A DNA stretch of 23,245 nucleotides, taken from assembly GCA_964653855.1 (NCBI GenBank), contig CAZZFV010000036.1, forward strand, positions 1 through 23,245, given 5' to 3'. This document shows positions 6,071 to 13,174 of this stretch, in pieces (the stretch's first letter is position 1; every line of letters starts with the position of its first letter). This DNA comes from RGIG3528 sp964653855 (GTDB taxonomy: Bacteria > Bacillota > Clostridia > Lachnospirales > Lachnospiraceae). Under the pieces are notes generated by a model, which was not told the DNA's origin, did no database searches, and saw nothing but the letters and a program-made list of their open reading frames with translations. The translations under genes and the position numbers were made by a program.

Positions 6071-7564
6071 ATGAAAGACCAAAACAAGTACAACAAAAAT
6101 TGGAATGATTTTGGAGAAAATTTAAAAGATTCAATCGGGGATGCGATCTCGCACGGAGATTTCGGAAGCATCAATGATTTTATAAAGGGCACGGTACGTG
6201 ACGCGATTGATGGCGTGGAAGACGCAATCGACGGAGTGGGTGATGCGGTAAACGGCTTCGGAGATGCGGTGAACGATGCGATAAACGGGGCTTTTGACAC
6301 GGGAAGACATCATAACGGTCGGCATTACGGCGGCAAGCATCATAATGCCGGATATAATGACGGCGGACACTACAATTCCGGATCTTATAACGGCAGGTAT
6401 TATAACGGAAGACACTATAACGGCAGAAGTTATAACGGGAGACCGAGAAGCGGGAATCCGGGAGCTCAAGCTGCATCCGACATAAATATAACGGGTAACG
6501 GCATTTATTATCCCAAAGTTCGGGAAGAGAATAAGTGCGTTAAAAAAATCGGTGTGACGGGTGCGATTCTTTGCAATATTTTTGGCGGAATAGGGCTCGG
6601 AACGACAACACTTATCGGGCTTTCCGCGCTTTCATCCGCGGCGGTGATGGGAACATTTGCGGCCGGAATGATGATTCTTCCCGCATTTTTTGCATGCCTT
6701 TTCGGAAGCTTGATACATAGGGGAAGCCATATTTTAAATCGCACAAACAGGGCTGTCCGCTATGCTGCACTTGCGGATGACGATGAGTATGTGACGCTCG
6801 ACTCTTTGTCTCTGGCAACGGGAAAATCCAAAAAATATATCACAAAAGATATTCAAAAGATGCTTGAACTGGGAATTTACCCGGAAGGTCATTTGGACAA
6901 ACAAAAAACGTGTTTGATTCTTACGGACAAAATGTATCAAACATATCTTGATTCGGAAGAATCAAGGCGGGCGTCAGAGGCGGAAAAGAACAAAAAAACC
7001 GATAAATCGTCAAAAGCCGGCACAGATACGGGAAAATCCGGGAAAAGTGATTCGGAGAACAGTGCAAATTCCGCAGGTTCCGACAATTTGACGGATTCCG
7101 AAAACAAAGAGTTTGACGAAATGATGGCGGAAGGAAACGAATGCATAAAGAAACTTCGCGATTTAAACGATTTGATTGAAGGCGAAGTGATTTCGGAAAA
7201 GCTTTACAGGCTTGAAAATTTATTGCGTGAAATTTTTGCGTATGTGAAGGTGCATCCCGAAAAAATGGGAAAAATTCATAAGCTTATGAATTATTATTTG
7301 CCTACGACTTTGAAGCTTGTGGAAGCTTATTCGGAATTTGACGATATAAAGGAGCCGGGAGCGGACGTTGAAAATGCGAAAAAGCAAATCGAAGGCACTC
7401 TTGACACGATAAACGAAGCCTTCACCGAGCTTCAAAACAGTTTGATGAGAGACAAGGTTTATGATGTGACAACGGATGCGGAAGTGTTAAAGACAATGCT
7501 TTCGAAAGAAGGACTCATAAACAGGGATTTTGAAAAAAATAATTCGGGAGGACAAAAAATATGA
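6071..7564 (+). CDS. xpaC: XpaC-like membrane protein with repeat-rich N terminus, 497 aa
   Basis: From about residue 155 onward it resembles the XpaC / 5-bromo-4-chloroindolyl phosphate hydrolysis family: two hydrophobic segments (about 161-185 and 188-215), a segment at 240-290 that may be a winged-helix-like module (LDSLSLATGKSKKYITKDIQKM), a disordered Lys/Ser/Asp linker (297-345), and a helical C-terminal domain. The family's biochemical role is not established; it is typically paired with TelA proteins in Firmicutes (xpaC-yaaN in Bacillus). The N terminus is unusual: a 7-residue repeat DAIDGVx at 44-71, then pentapeptides of YNGR[HYS] type at 80-125. The stop overlaps the telA start by 4 bp (ATGA). 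The ribosome binding site is weak. Confidence 0.78.
   Translation: MKDQNKYNKNWNDFGENLKDSIGDAISHGDFGSINDFIKGTVRDAIDGVEDAIDGVGDAVNGFGDAVNDAINGAFDTGRHHNGRHYGGKHHNAGYNDGGHYNSGSYNGRYYNGRHYNGRSYNGRPRSGNPGAQAASDINITGNGIYYPKVREENKCVKKIGVTGAILCNIFGGIGLGTTTLIGLSALSSAAVMGTFAAGMMILPAFFACLFGSLIHRGSHILNRTNRAVRYAALADDDEYVTLDSLSLATGKSKKYITKDIQKMLELGIYPEGHLDKQKTCLILTDKMYQTYLDSEESRRASEAEKNKKTDKSSKAGTDTGKSGKSDSENSANSAGSDNLTDSENKEFDEMMAEGNECIKKLRDLNDLIEGEVISEKLYRLENLLREIFAYVKVHPEKMGKIHKLMNYYLPTTLKLVEAYSEFDDIKEPGADVENAKKQIEGTLDTINEAFTELQNSLMRDKVYDVTTDAEVLKTMLSKEGLINRDFEKNNSGGQKI
6200..6283 (+). repeat. 21-bp coding repeats (DAIDGV heptads) in xpaC
   Basis: Residues 44-71 contain four heptads that begin with Asp: DAIDGVE, DAIDGVG, DAVNGFG, DAVNDAI. 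Hydrophobic residues fall at fixed positions, so this would form an amphipathic helix of repeated turns. Confidence 0.85.
6308..6445 (+). repeat. 15-bp coding repeats (HYNGR-type pentapeptides) in xpaC
   Basis: Residues 80-125 are built of five-residue units rich in His, Tyr, Asn, Gly and Arg. The last four, at 6386-6445, are nearly perfect: YNGRY, YNGRH, YNGRS, YNGRP. At the DNA level the core TATAACGG recurs every 15 bp. Confidence 0.9.
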
Positions 7565-8712
7565 ACGACAATTTGGATGAAATGCTGAAAGAAGCGCCTA
7601 CACTTACGTTCGACCCTTTTTCGGGAAATTCGGACGGAAATACAAAAATTGAGGCAGTGAATGAAGATACGGCAAAGAACGCAGAGATTGTTTTGACACC
7701 CGAAGAGCAGAAAATGGTGGATGATTTTGCCGCACAAATCGACCTTCACAATACTCAGATGATCTTGCAATACGGAGCCGGAAGCCAAAAGAAGATTGCC
7801 GATTTTTCGGAAAACGCGCTCCAAAATATCCGCACAAAGGATTTGGGTGAAATGGGCGATATGCTGTCAAGCGTGACAGCAGAGCTTGCGGAATTCGGGG
7901 AGGCGGAAGAATCACGCGGGCTTTTCGGATTTTTTAAGAAAAGCAGAAATAAGCTTGCCACGTTAAAAGCAAAGTATGACAAGGCGGAAGTGAATGTCAA
8001 TAAAATCTGCGATGTGCTTGAACAGCATCAGGTGACGCTTTTAAAAGACATTGCGATGTATGACAAGATGTATGAACTTAATTTAAATTATTTTAAAGAG
8101 CTTTCCATGTATATAATGGCAGGCAAAAAGAAGCTGGAAGAAGCAAAGAACGTTGAGCTTCCCGAACTTCTTTCACGCGCCGAAAAGTCGGGACTTCCCG
8201 AAGATACGCAAAAAGCGCGTGATTATGCCGAAATGTGCAATCGTTTTGAGAAAAAGATATACGATCTTGAGCTTTCACGCACGGTTTCGATTCAAATGGC
8301 ACCGCAGCTTCGTATGATTCAGAACAACGACACAATCATGTCCGAAAAAATCCAATCGACGCTTGTGAATACCATTCCGCTTTGGAAGAACCAAATGGTG
8401 ATGGCAATAGGGCTTAATCATTCGACTGAGGCCGCAAAGGCCCAAAAGGACGTAACAGATATGACAAACGCGCTTCTCAAAAAGAATGCCGAAACGCTTA
8501 AGATGGCAACGGTTGAGACGGCGAAAGCTTCCGAGCGCGGAATTGTGGATATCGAAACGCTTCAAAACACAAACAAGACTCTTATCGAAACCTTTGACGA
8601 GGTGATGAAGATCCAGAACGAGGGACGCGAAAAACGAAAGAATGCGGAAGCGGAGCTCGCAAAGATTGAGGCTGAGATGAGGAATAAGATTTTTGAAATA
8701 AGTAAGCAGTAA
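7561..8712 (+). CDS. telA: TelA-family toxic anion resistance protein, 383 aa
   Basis: The protein is a long helical TelA/YaaN-type protein (PF05816). Recognisable segments are the central GLFGFFKKSRNKLATLKAKYDKAEVNVNKI (about 120-149), the helical LEQHQVTLLKDIAMYDKMYELN, and the C-terminal TIPLWKNQMVMAIGLNHSTEAAKAQKDVTDMTNALL. Length is near the family norm. TelA was named for tellurite resistance, but in Firmicutes its role is better described as a cell-envelope or stress function linked to XpaC; activity is unknown. There is no membrane segment, so it is likely cytoplasmic and may be brought to the membrane by XpaC. The ATG overlaps the xpaC stop; GGGAGG lies about 9 nt upstream. Confidence 0.9.
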   Translation: MNDNLDEMLKEAPTLTFDPFSGNSDGNTKIEAVNEDTAKNAEIVLTPEEQKMVDDFAAQIDLHNTQMILQYGAGSQKKIADFSENALQNIRTKDLGEMGDMLSSVTAELAEFGEAEESRGLFGFFKKSRNKLATLKAKYDKAEVNVNKICDVLEQHQVTLLKDIAMYDKMYELNLNYFKELSMYIMAGKKKLEEAKNVELPELLSRAEKSGLPEDTQKARDYAEMCNRFEKKIYDLELSRTVSIQMAPQLRMIQNNDTIMSEKIQSTLVNTIPLWKNQMVMAIGLNHSTEAAKAQKDVTDMTNALLKKNAETLKMATVETAKASERGIVDIETLQNTNKTLIETFDEVMKIQNEGREKRKNAEAELAKIEAEMRNKIFEISKQ

Positions 8713-8743
8713 TAAATTTTGATATGTAAGTTGGGAAAATAAA

Positions 8744-9907
8744 ATGTACATGTTTTTGCTTGCGTTGATCTATATTGCGTTTATAAGCCTTGGGCTTCCG
8801 GATTCGCTTCTCGGTTCCGCCTGGCCGGTTATGCATACGGAAATGAATGTTCCCGTGTCTTATATGGGAATCGTCACAATGATAATTTCGGGAGGAACGA
8901 TTGTTTCAAGCCTTTTTTCCGATAAACTCACCCACAAAATGGGCACGGGCAGAGTGACCGTGACAAGCGTTTTTTTGACGGTAATCGCTCTGTTCGGATT
9001 TTCGTTTTCGACAAAATTTTGGATGCTTATAATTTTTGCGGTGCCTTACGGACTCGGTGCCGGTGCGATTGACGCCGCACTCAATAATTATATTGCGCTT
9101 CACTATAAGGCAAAGCATATGAGCTGGCTTCATTCCTTTTGGGGAGTGGGGACGATTGCGAGCCCTTTTATAATGAGTTACGCTTTGACAAACTTCAAGT
9201 GGAATGCGGGTTATCGTATTGTGGGGGCTATACAGCTTTTGATTGCGATTCTTTTGCTTGTGACTCTTCCCGTTTGGAAGGAAAATAAGGCAAGTCTCGG
9301 CAACAATACGGGGAAAGCCTTAAGTTTACCGGAAGTTTTAAAGATAAAAGGAGTGCCTTTTCTTCTTTTGGGATTTTTTGCGTATTCAGCCGCAGAGGCC
9401 ACCACAATGCAATGGGTAAGCACCTATTTTGTTGAGGTGAAACAAATAGCGGAAGAGACGGCCGCAAGCTTTGCCGCACTTTTTTACATAGGAATTACGG
9501 CGGGAAGGTTTGTGAGCGGATTTTTGGCAAAACTCGGTGATCGCAAGATGATTTTGATAGGTACAATAATTTTGTTTTGCGGGGTTATGGCGCTCTTTGT
9601 TCCCACGGATTCTTACATTGTGGCTTTTGTGGGATTCCTTGTAATAGGGCTCGGTTGTGCGCCGATTTATCCTTGCATTATTCATGCGACACCCGACAAT
9701 TTCGGGGCAGAAAACTCCGGCGCGATAATCGGAATTCAAATGGCAAGCGCATATGTTGGTTCTACATTTATGCCTCCGCTTTTCGGTGTGCTCGGAAGCA
9801 CGCTTTCGTTTAAGATAATGCCTGTGTTTTTACTTTTCTTTTTCACACTTATGATTGTGATGACTGACAAGACTTTCAGGATGGGGAAAAATAAAAAAGT
9901 CGCTTGA
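8744..9907 (+). CDS. MFS transporter, 387 aa
   Basis: This is a 12-helix major facilitator of compact length. The N-terminal segment (FISLGLPDSLLGSAWPVMH) and the loop after helix 2 (SDKLTHKMGTGRV, residues about 60-72) carry the usual MFS pattern, with a second copy in the C-terminal half (LAKLGDRKM). The overall look is of sugar- or drug-type permeases close to the FHS/fucose permease group; the substrate cannot be assigned. It follows telA by 31 bp with no terminator, so it may be read from the same transcript. The ribosome binding site is weak (GGGAAAATAAAATG); ATG at 8750 is an alternative. The stop codon lies inside the first unit of a 33-bp tandem repeat. Confidence 0.88.
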   Translation: MYMFLLALIYIAFISLGLPDSLLGSAWPVMHTEMNVPVSYMGIVTMIISGGTIVSSLFSDKLTHKMGTGRVTVTSVFLTVIALFGFSFSTKFWMLIIFAVPYGLGAGAIDAALNNYIALHYKAKHMSWLHSFWGVGTIASPFIMSYALTNFKWNAGYRIVGAIQLLIAILLLVTLPVWKENKASLGNNTGKALSLPEVLKIKGVPFLLLGFFAYSAAEATTMQWVSTYFVEVKQIAEETAASFAALFYIGITAGRFVSGFLAKLGDRKMILIGTIILFCGVMALFVPTDSYIVAFVGFLVIGLGCAPIYPCIIHATPDNFGAENSGAIIGIQMASAYVGSTFMPPLFGVLGSTLSFKIMPVFLLFFFTLMIVMTDKTFRMGKNKKVA

Positions 9908-9985
9908 AAAAGTTGCAAGTTTATATGAAAAGTCCCTTGAAAAAGTTGCGAGTTTGCATAAAAAGTCGCTTGAAAAAGTTTTAAG
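9895..9985 (+). repeat. 33-bp tandem repeat, 2.8 copies, starting at the MFS stop
   Basis: Units are 9895-9927, 9928-9960 and a partial one at 9961-9985, each beginning AAAAGTCGCTTGAAAAAGTT or a close variant. The first unit includes the last codons and the stop of the MFS gene. The unit is a multiple of three. Confidence 0.92.
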
Positions 9986-10009
9986 ATAAAAATCAGCTGT
10001 AAAATTAAT

Positions 10010-10071
10010 TGCCGTTTAACGGTACTCTTTTTTGATTTTTTTAAAGAAAAGTACCCTTAAACGGCATTTTT
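10010..10071. repeat. 62-bp imperfect palindrome, copy 1 (also MFS terminator)
   Basis: The arms TGCCGTTTAA-C-GGTACT and AGTACC-C-TTAAACGGCA pair with one mismatch, and the plus strand ends in TTTTT, so it can terminate the MFS transcript. A 62-bp copy with one difference (T to C in the loop) lies at 11429-11490 in the same orientation. The two copies bracket the ATPase gene. The 10072-10143 stretch after it shows nothing else. Confidence 0.92.
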
Positions 10072-10143
10072 AAAATATAAAGATGAAGTTTATTATATTG
10101 CATGCAATGTGATGATTTAGATTTGCCATGCTTGACAATTAAT

Positions 10144-11388
10144 TTATATGGTTTCTTTGTGCAAAAATAAATCGATTGCATTTATATGATGAACACCTTC
10201 CTGCGTGTCCCTAAACCTGTCAAGGGATATTATGTATCTCGGGTATCCGTCATGTATTTCTCTGAATGGTCTGTATTCACGTTCTTTGATGCGCTTGGAG
10301 GATTCGATGCTTTCTCCCTGAAGAGTATAGGTTACCTGAATATATGCATATTCATTTTTGGGATTTCTTGTAATAAAATCACACTCAAACTTTCCTATTT
10401 TTCCGATACTCACCCGGTAATCGTTGCTGGCTAAGTATAAATAAACCAGATTTTCCAGAGAGGTGCCGAATGATAAGCGGTTATCGGTGTTGGTTGCAAA
10501 ATATATGGACAAGTCCGCAAGATAATATTTTTGTTCCCTTGCCAATGATTTTTTGCTTTTAAGATCGAAACGATTGCATTCGTAAATTATTTTTGCTTTC
10601 TTTAATTCTTCAATATATCCTCTTACGGTTGCAGCCTTGGTTTTGTATCCTTCATGTTTTAAACAATCAAGGAGACTGTTTAGCGAAAAAGGAGCGGCAT
10701 AGTTATTCAGCAAAAAAGACTGTACTCTTTCATAAACGGGAATGTTGGAAATCTTTTTTCTCTTTTTGATATCTTTTTCAAATATTTCCGATATTATGCC
10801 TCTTGTATAAGTCTGCCTTGCGGAATCGGAGTCAAATTCCAAACTCTTCGGAAAACCGCCCATAAGCATAAATTCTTCGAATTCGGAATACAAATCGGAA
10901 TTTATTTCTTTGTTCATGAATTTTTTCATATCAATATATTCCGAAAAGTCCAGGGTGTATGTCTCAAAATTGAGGTACCTTCCGGTGAGCTTTGTAGATA
11001 TTTCATCGCTTAACAAATACGAGTTTGAACCTGTGAGAAATATCGAAAAGCCTTCTTCCGCATAGGCGTGAATTATTTTTTCGAATCCTTTGACACTTTG
11101 AATTTCATCTATAAAAAGGTAAGGGTTTGTGGCGGATTGAGTCATTGATTCGATTTTTTTTTCGAGTTCATCGGGAGTCTTTATATTCATGAAGCCGCGT
11201 TTGTCGAGAGGAATATAAATTATTTGCGTTTCGGAAATTCCCTTTGACAGAAGTTCATTCATAATCGCTTTTAAAATAAAAGATTTGCCGCATCTCCTGA
11301 TTCCCGTAATAATTTTGATGATATCGGAATTATAAAACGGACGAATTTTTGCCAAATATTTTTCTCTGGGATAAACGTTTTTGAACAT
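10144..11388 (-). CDS. AAA-family ATPase with DUF4143 C-terminal region, 414 aa
   Basis: This is a P-loop ATPase of the AAA_14/DUF4143 type. Numbered from the chosen start, Walker A is GIRRCGKS (29-36), Walker B is LFIDEIQ (91-97), TGSNS (119-123) is the sensor motif, and LTGRY (134-138) is family-typical. The C-terminal region has a winged-helix-like part and a PD-(D/E)XK-like remnant (FECDFITRNPKNEYAYIQVTY). Cellular roles of this widespread, often multi-copy family are unresolved. An in-frame ATG at 11424 would give 426 aa but lacks a ribosome binding site; the ATG at 11388 has GGCGG 7 nt upstream and is preferred. The gene stands alone on its strand, bracketed by the 62-bp palindromes. 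Confidence 0.88.
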   Translation of the reverse strand: MFKNVYPREKYLAKIRPFYNSDIIKIITGIRRCGKSFILKAIMNELLSKGISETQIIYIPLDKRGFMNIKTPDELEKKIESMTQSATNPYLFIDEIQSVKGFEKIIHAYAEEGFSIFLTGSNSYLLSDEISTKLTGRYLNFETYTLDFSEYIDMKKFMNKEINSDLYSEFEEFMLMGGFPKSLEFDSDSARQTYTRGIISEIFEKDIKKRKKISNIPVYERVQSFLLNNYAAPFSLNSLLDCLKHEGYKTKAATVRGYIEELKKAKIIYECNRFDLKSKKSLAREQKYYLADLSIYFATNTDNRLSFGTSLENLVYLYLASNDYRVSIGKIGKFECDFITRNPKNEYAYIQVTYTLQGESIESSKRIKEREYRPFREIHDGYPRYIISLDRFRDTQEGVHHINAIDLFLHKETI

Positions 11389-11428
11389 AGCAATACCGCC
11401 TTTCGTATAAAATAATTTTATCATAAAA

Positions 11429-11490
11429 TGCCGTTTAACGGTACTCTTTTTTGACTTTTTTAAAGAAAAGTACCCTTAAACGGCATTTTT
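11429..11490. repeat. 62-bp imperfect palindrome, copy 2
   Basis: It is identical to the 10010-10071 copy at 61 of 62 positions and in the same orientation. It lies immediately upstream of the minus-strand ATPase gene, where no plus-strand gene needs a terminator, so its presence is not explained by transcription termination alone. Confidence 0.92.
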
Positions 11491-11540
11491 AGCATTAAAC
11501 CGGATTTTTATTGTATCGAAAATCGTGTGATTTTTGACGC

Positions 11541-11603
11541 TTGATATACTACGCATATCAATGTAAAGGGCTATCTTGACAGATACCCCTTTACAAATAT
11601 ATT
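11541..11603 (+). promoter_or_regulatory. Palindrome-covered promoter of the J-domain gene
   Basis: TTGACA (11576-11581) and TATATT (11598-11603) are 16 bp apart. A 15-bp inverted repeat with one mismatch (11562-11576 and 11581-11595; loop TGAC) is centred on the -35, and a second palindrome, TTGATAT/ATATCAA, lies just upstream at 11541-11561. The arrangement indicates an operator. There is no T-run after the hairpin, so it is not a terminator. Confidence 0.7.
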
Positions 11604-11629
11604 GGTGTTAATGATGGGAGAATTAAAAA

Positions 11630-12580
11630 ATGCTGGGGTTGATTATCGGAATAGTGATTTTAGCTTTAATTTTGGGCCTTATTGCGGAATTTTTGGAGTT
11701 CGCCGGGATTTGGTTTTGGATTGTATTGCTTGTGGCTTTGGTTTTATTTGTCCTTTTTAAGGTCGGTATTTTCAGAAAAAAGGCAAAATGCGCCGATTGC
11801 GGCAAAGATATTAAGGGAACCGAACAAACCGTGTTTTCAAAAGGTAAGACTCGTTTTGTACTGTGCAAGGATTGCGCGAAAAAAATCGATAAACAGATTT
11901 TTAAAGAAGCCAAGATAAAATGGAATTTTGAAAATTATCGCGATTATCTTGCATGGGAGGAAGAAACAAGAGAAGAACGTGAAAAATTTATGCCGACGAT
12001 TGAATATGGTCACGGTGATTGCCTGATGATCGATCAAAAACACAAATTGTTCAGTATGGGAAAAGTCAAGGGCTTATCCGATGTTAATATACCGGGAATT
12101 GTGTTGAGATTTGCGGATATTGAGTTTTTTAATATAGATTTTAAACCTGAGACAATTAAAGAAGGAGTGATTCGGAGCGATTGTGTGGAAGGAACCGAGT
12201 TTGCGACAATTGCAATGAAAAGGCCGTTTGTGGTTTTGAAGAGTGATCTTAACAGCTTCGTGAAGTGTGCCATTAAAAACGGAAACAGTTATTCGTTGTC
12301 GCCTGAATTTCAATATGCGATAGATGCGTTTGAGGAATGTTTGTATTCGGCTTTGTATGGTGACGGAGAAACAATGTCGGATGAACAAAAGGAAAATGAT
12401 GAGATAAAAAAGGCGCTTGCTTTGTTTATGTTTGACAATATAGAGGATGTAACCGAGGATAGTTTAAAGAAACAAAGAAATTTACTTATAAAAACGTTTC
12501 ATCCGGATAACGAGGCAGACGGTACAAAATATGCCGCAAAGATAAATACGGCTTATGAATTGTTAAAAAGTAAAATATAA
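11630..12580 (+). CDS. Membrane-anchored zinc-ribbon protein with C-terminal J-domain-like region, 316 aa
   Basis: Two membrane segments at the N terminus (about residues 2-22 and 26-46) are followed by a zinc-ribbon with C54-x2-C57 and C79-x2-C82, similar in layout to DUF4428-type modules. A central region (about 95-245) has the strand-rich pattern of bacterial PH-like or DUF4428-associated domains but cannot be assigned. The last 50 residues carry FHPDNEADGTKYAAKINTAY (from 290), the HPD tripeptide (291-293) and helix pattern of a short J-domain. A J-domain would recruit an Hsp70 such as DnaK to the membrane. GGGAG (11616-11620) lies 9 nt before the ATG. The promoter at 11576-11603 appears tightly regulated. 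Function is unknown. Confidence 0.75.
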   Translation: MLGLIIGIVILALILGLIAEFLEFAGIWFWIVLLVALVLFVLFKVGIFRKKAKCADCGKDIKGTEQTVFSKGKTRFVLCKDCAKKIDKQIFKEAKIKWNFENYRDYLAWEEETREEREKFMPTIEYGHGDCLMIDQKHKLFSMGKVKGLSDVNIPGIVLRFADIEFFNIDFKPETIKEGVIRSDCVEGTEFATIAMKRPFVVLKSDLNSFVKCAIKNGNSYSLSPEFQYAIDAFEECLYSALYGDGETMSDEQKENDEIKKALALFMFDNIEDVTEDSLKKQRNLLIKTFHPDNEADGTKYAAKINTAYELLKSKI

Positions 12581-12648
12581 AATTAATGTGAAGGTATATG
12601 TTACGGAAGAGTTTTGAAAAATATGAAAAATAAGGAGATTGGTGTGTT

Positions 12649-12982
12649 ATGAGTTGGTTTCTTGAAAACAGATTAAAAATTGCACAATATATTGCAGAAT
12701 ACGAGCATAGAGGCTAATGAAACGTTTGTTGATGTGATGCTTGGCGGCGGTGTTATGCTGGGATTGATTTCTTACATATTCGGCGGTCTTTTGACGGCAA
12801 TTAAGATGGCTTGGAAAATCGGTAAATGGGGATGGTTTGTTGTTCCTTTTCCGTGGGACCTTGTTGCTTTTCCGTGTACATTTCTCCTCGGGCTTGTGAT
12901 ATTTGTAATGCTTCTGATTATTCCGATCAGAAAAGCGTATAAAGAAAAAATGGCATCCGAAGAAGCTTTAGGCTTAAAATGA
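12649..12982 (+). pseudogene. Small membrane protein with a probable frameshift
   Basis: AAGGAG (12632-12637) precedes an ATG at 12649, but this frame closes after 22 codons (TAA at 12715). The next frame is open from about 12680 and runs to 12982, coding a small protein with two membrane segments (about residues 22-45 and 62-84 of the 100-aa reading from a TTG) and a Lys-rich end. The TTG at 12680 and the in-frame ATG at 12737 have no ribosome binding site. Removing one A from the A5 run at 12675-12679 would join both parts into one protein of about 110 aa. It may be a real indel, slippage, a sequencing error, or a leader peptide coupled to the second frame. No homologue is recognised. Confidence 0.55.
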
Positions 12983-13031
12983 TATTTGTTTGAATGATAT
13001 TAAAATTTTCCGTAACAATAAATTCTTGAAT

Positions 13032-13068
13032 AAATTCCCCGAGCAGCAGAGAGGTTCGGGGAATTTTT
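13032..13068 (+). terminator. Terminator after the small membrane protein gene
   Basis: AAATTCCCCGA (13032-13042) pairs over 11 bp with TCGGGGAATTT (13056-13066); the T-run extends to 13068. Confidence 0.88.
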
Positions 13069-13099
13069 ATATTTATCCGCAAAAAATTTTATTTTATGC

Positions 13100-13128
13100 T
13101 TTAAGTTTTTTGTATTCGGTGCTATACT
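13100..13128 (+). promoter_or_regulatory. Possible promoter of the SulP gene
   Basis: TATACT at 13123-13128 is a good -10; the box 17 bp upstream (TTTAAG, 13100-13105) is a weak -35 match. Confidence 0.35.
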
Positions 13129-13174
13129 CCCTTGCTGTTGTGAAAAAAACGGTTTATTTTAGGAGATAAATAAA

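Noticed and set aside
9895..9985. Possible CRISPR array at the 33-bp repeats
   Set aside because: Units are contiguous with no spacers and no cas genes nearby; it is a simple tandem duplication.
11388..11424. Upstream ATG giving a 426-aa ATPase
   Set aside because: No ribosome binding site precedes it and the added residues do not look conserved; the ATG at 11388 has GGCGG 7 nt upstream.
11562..11595. Hairpin as a terminator
   Set aside because: No T-run on the plus side, and an exact -35 lies in the loop, so an operator fits better.
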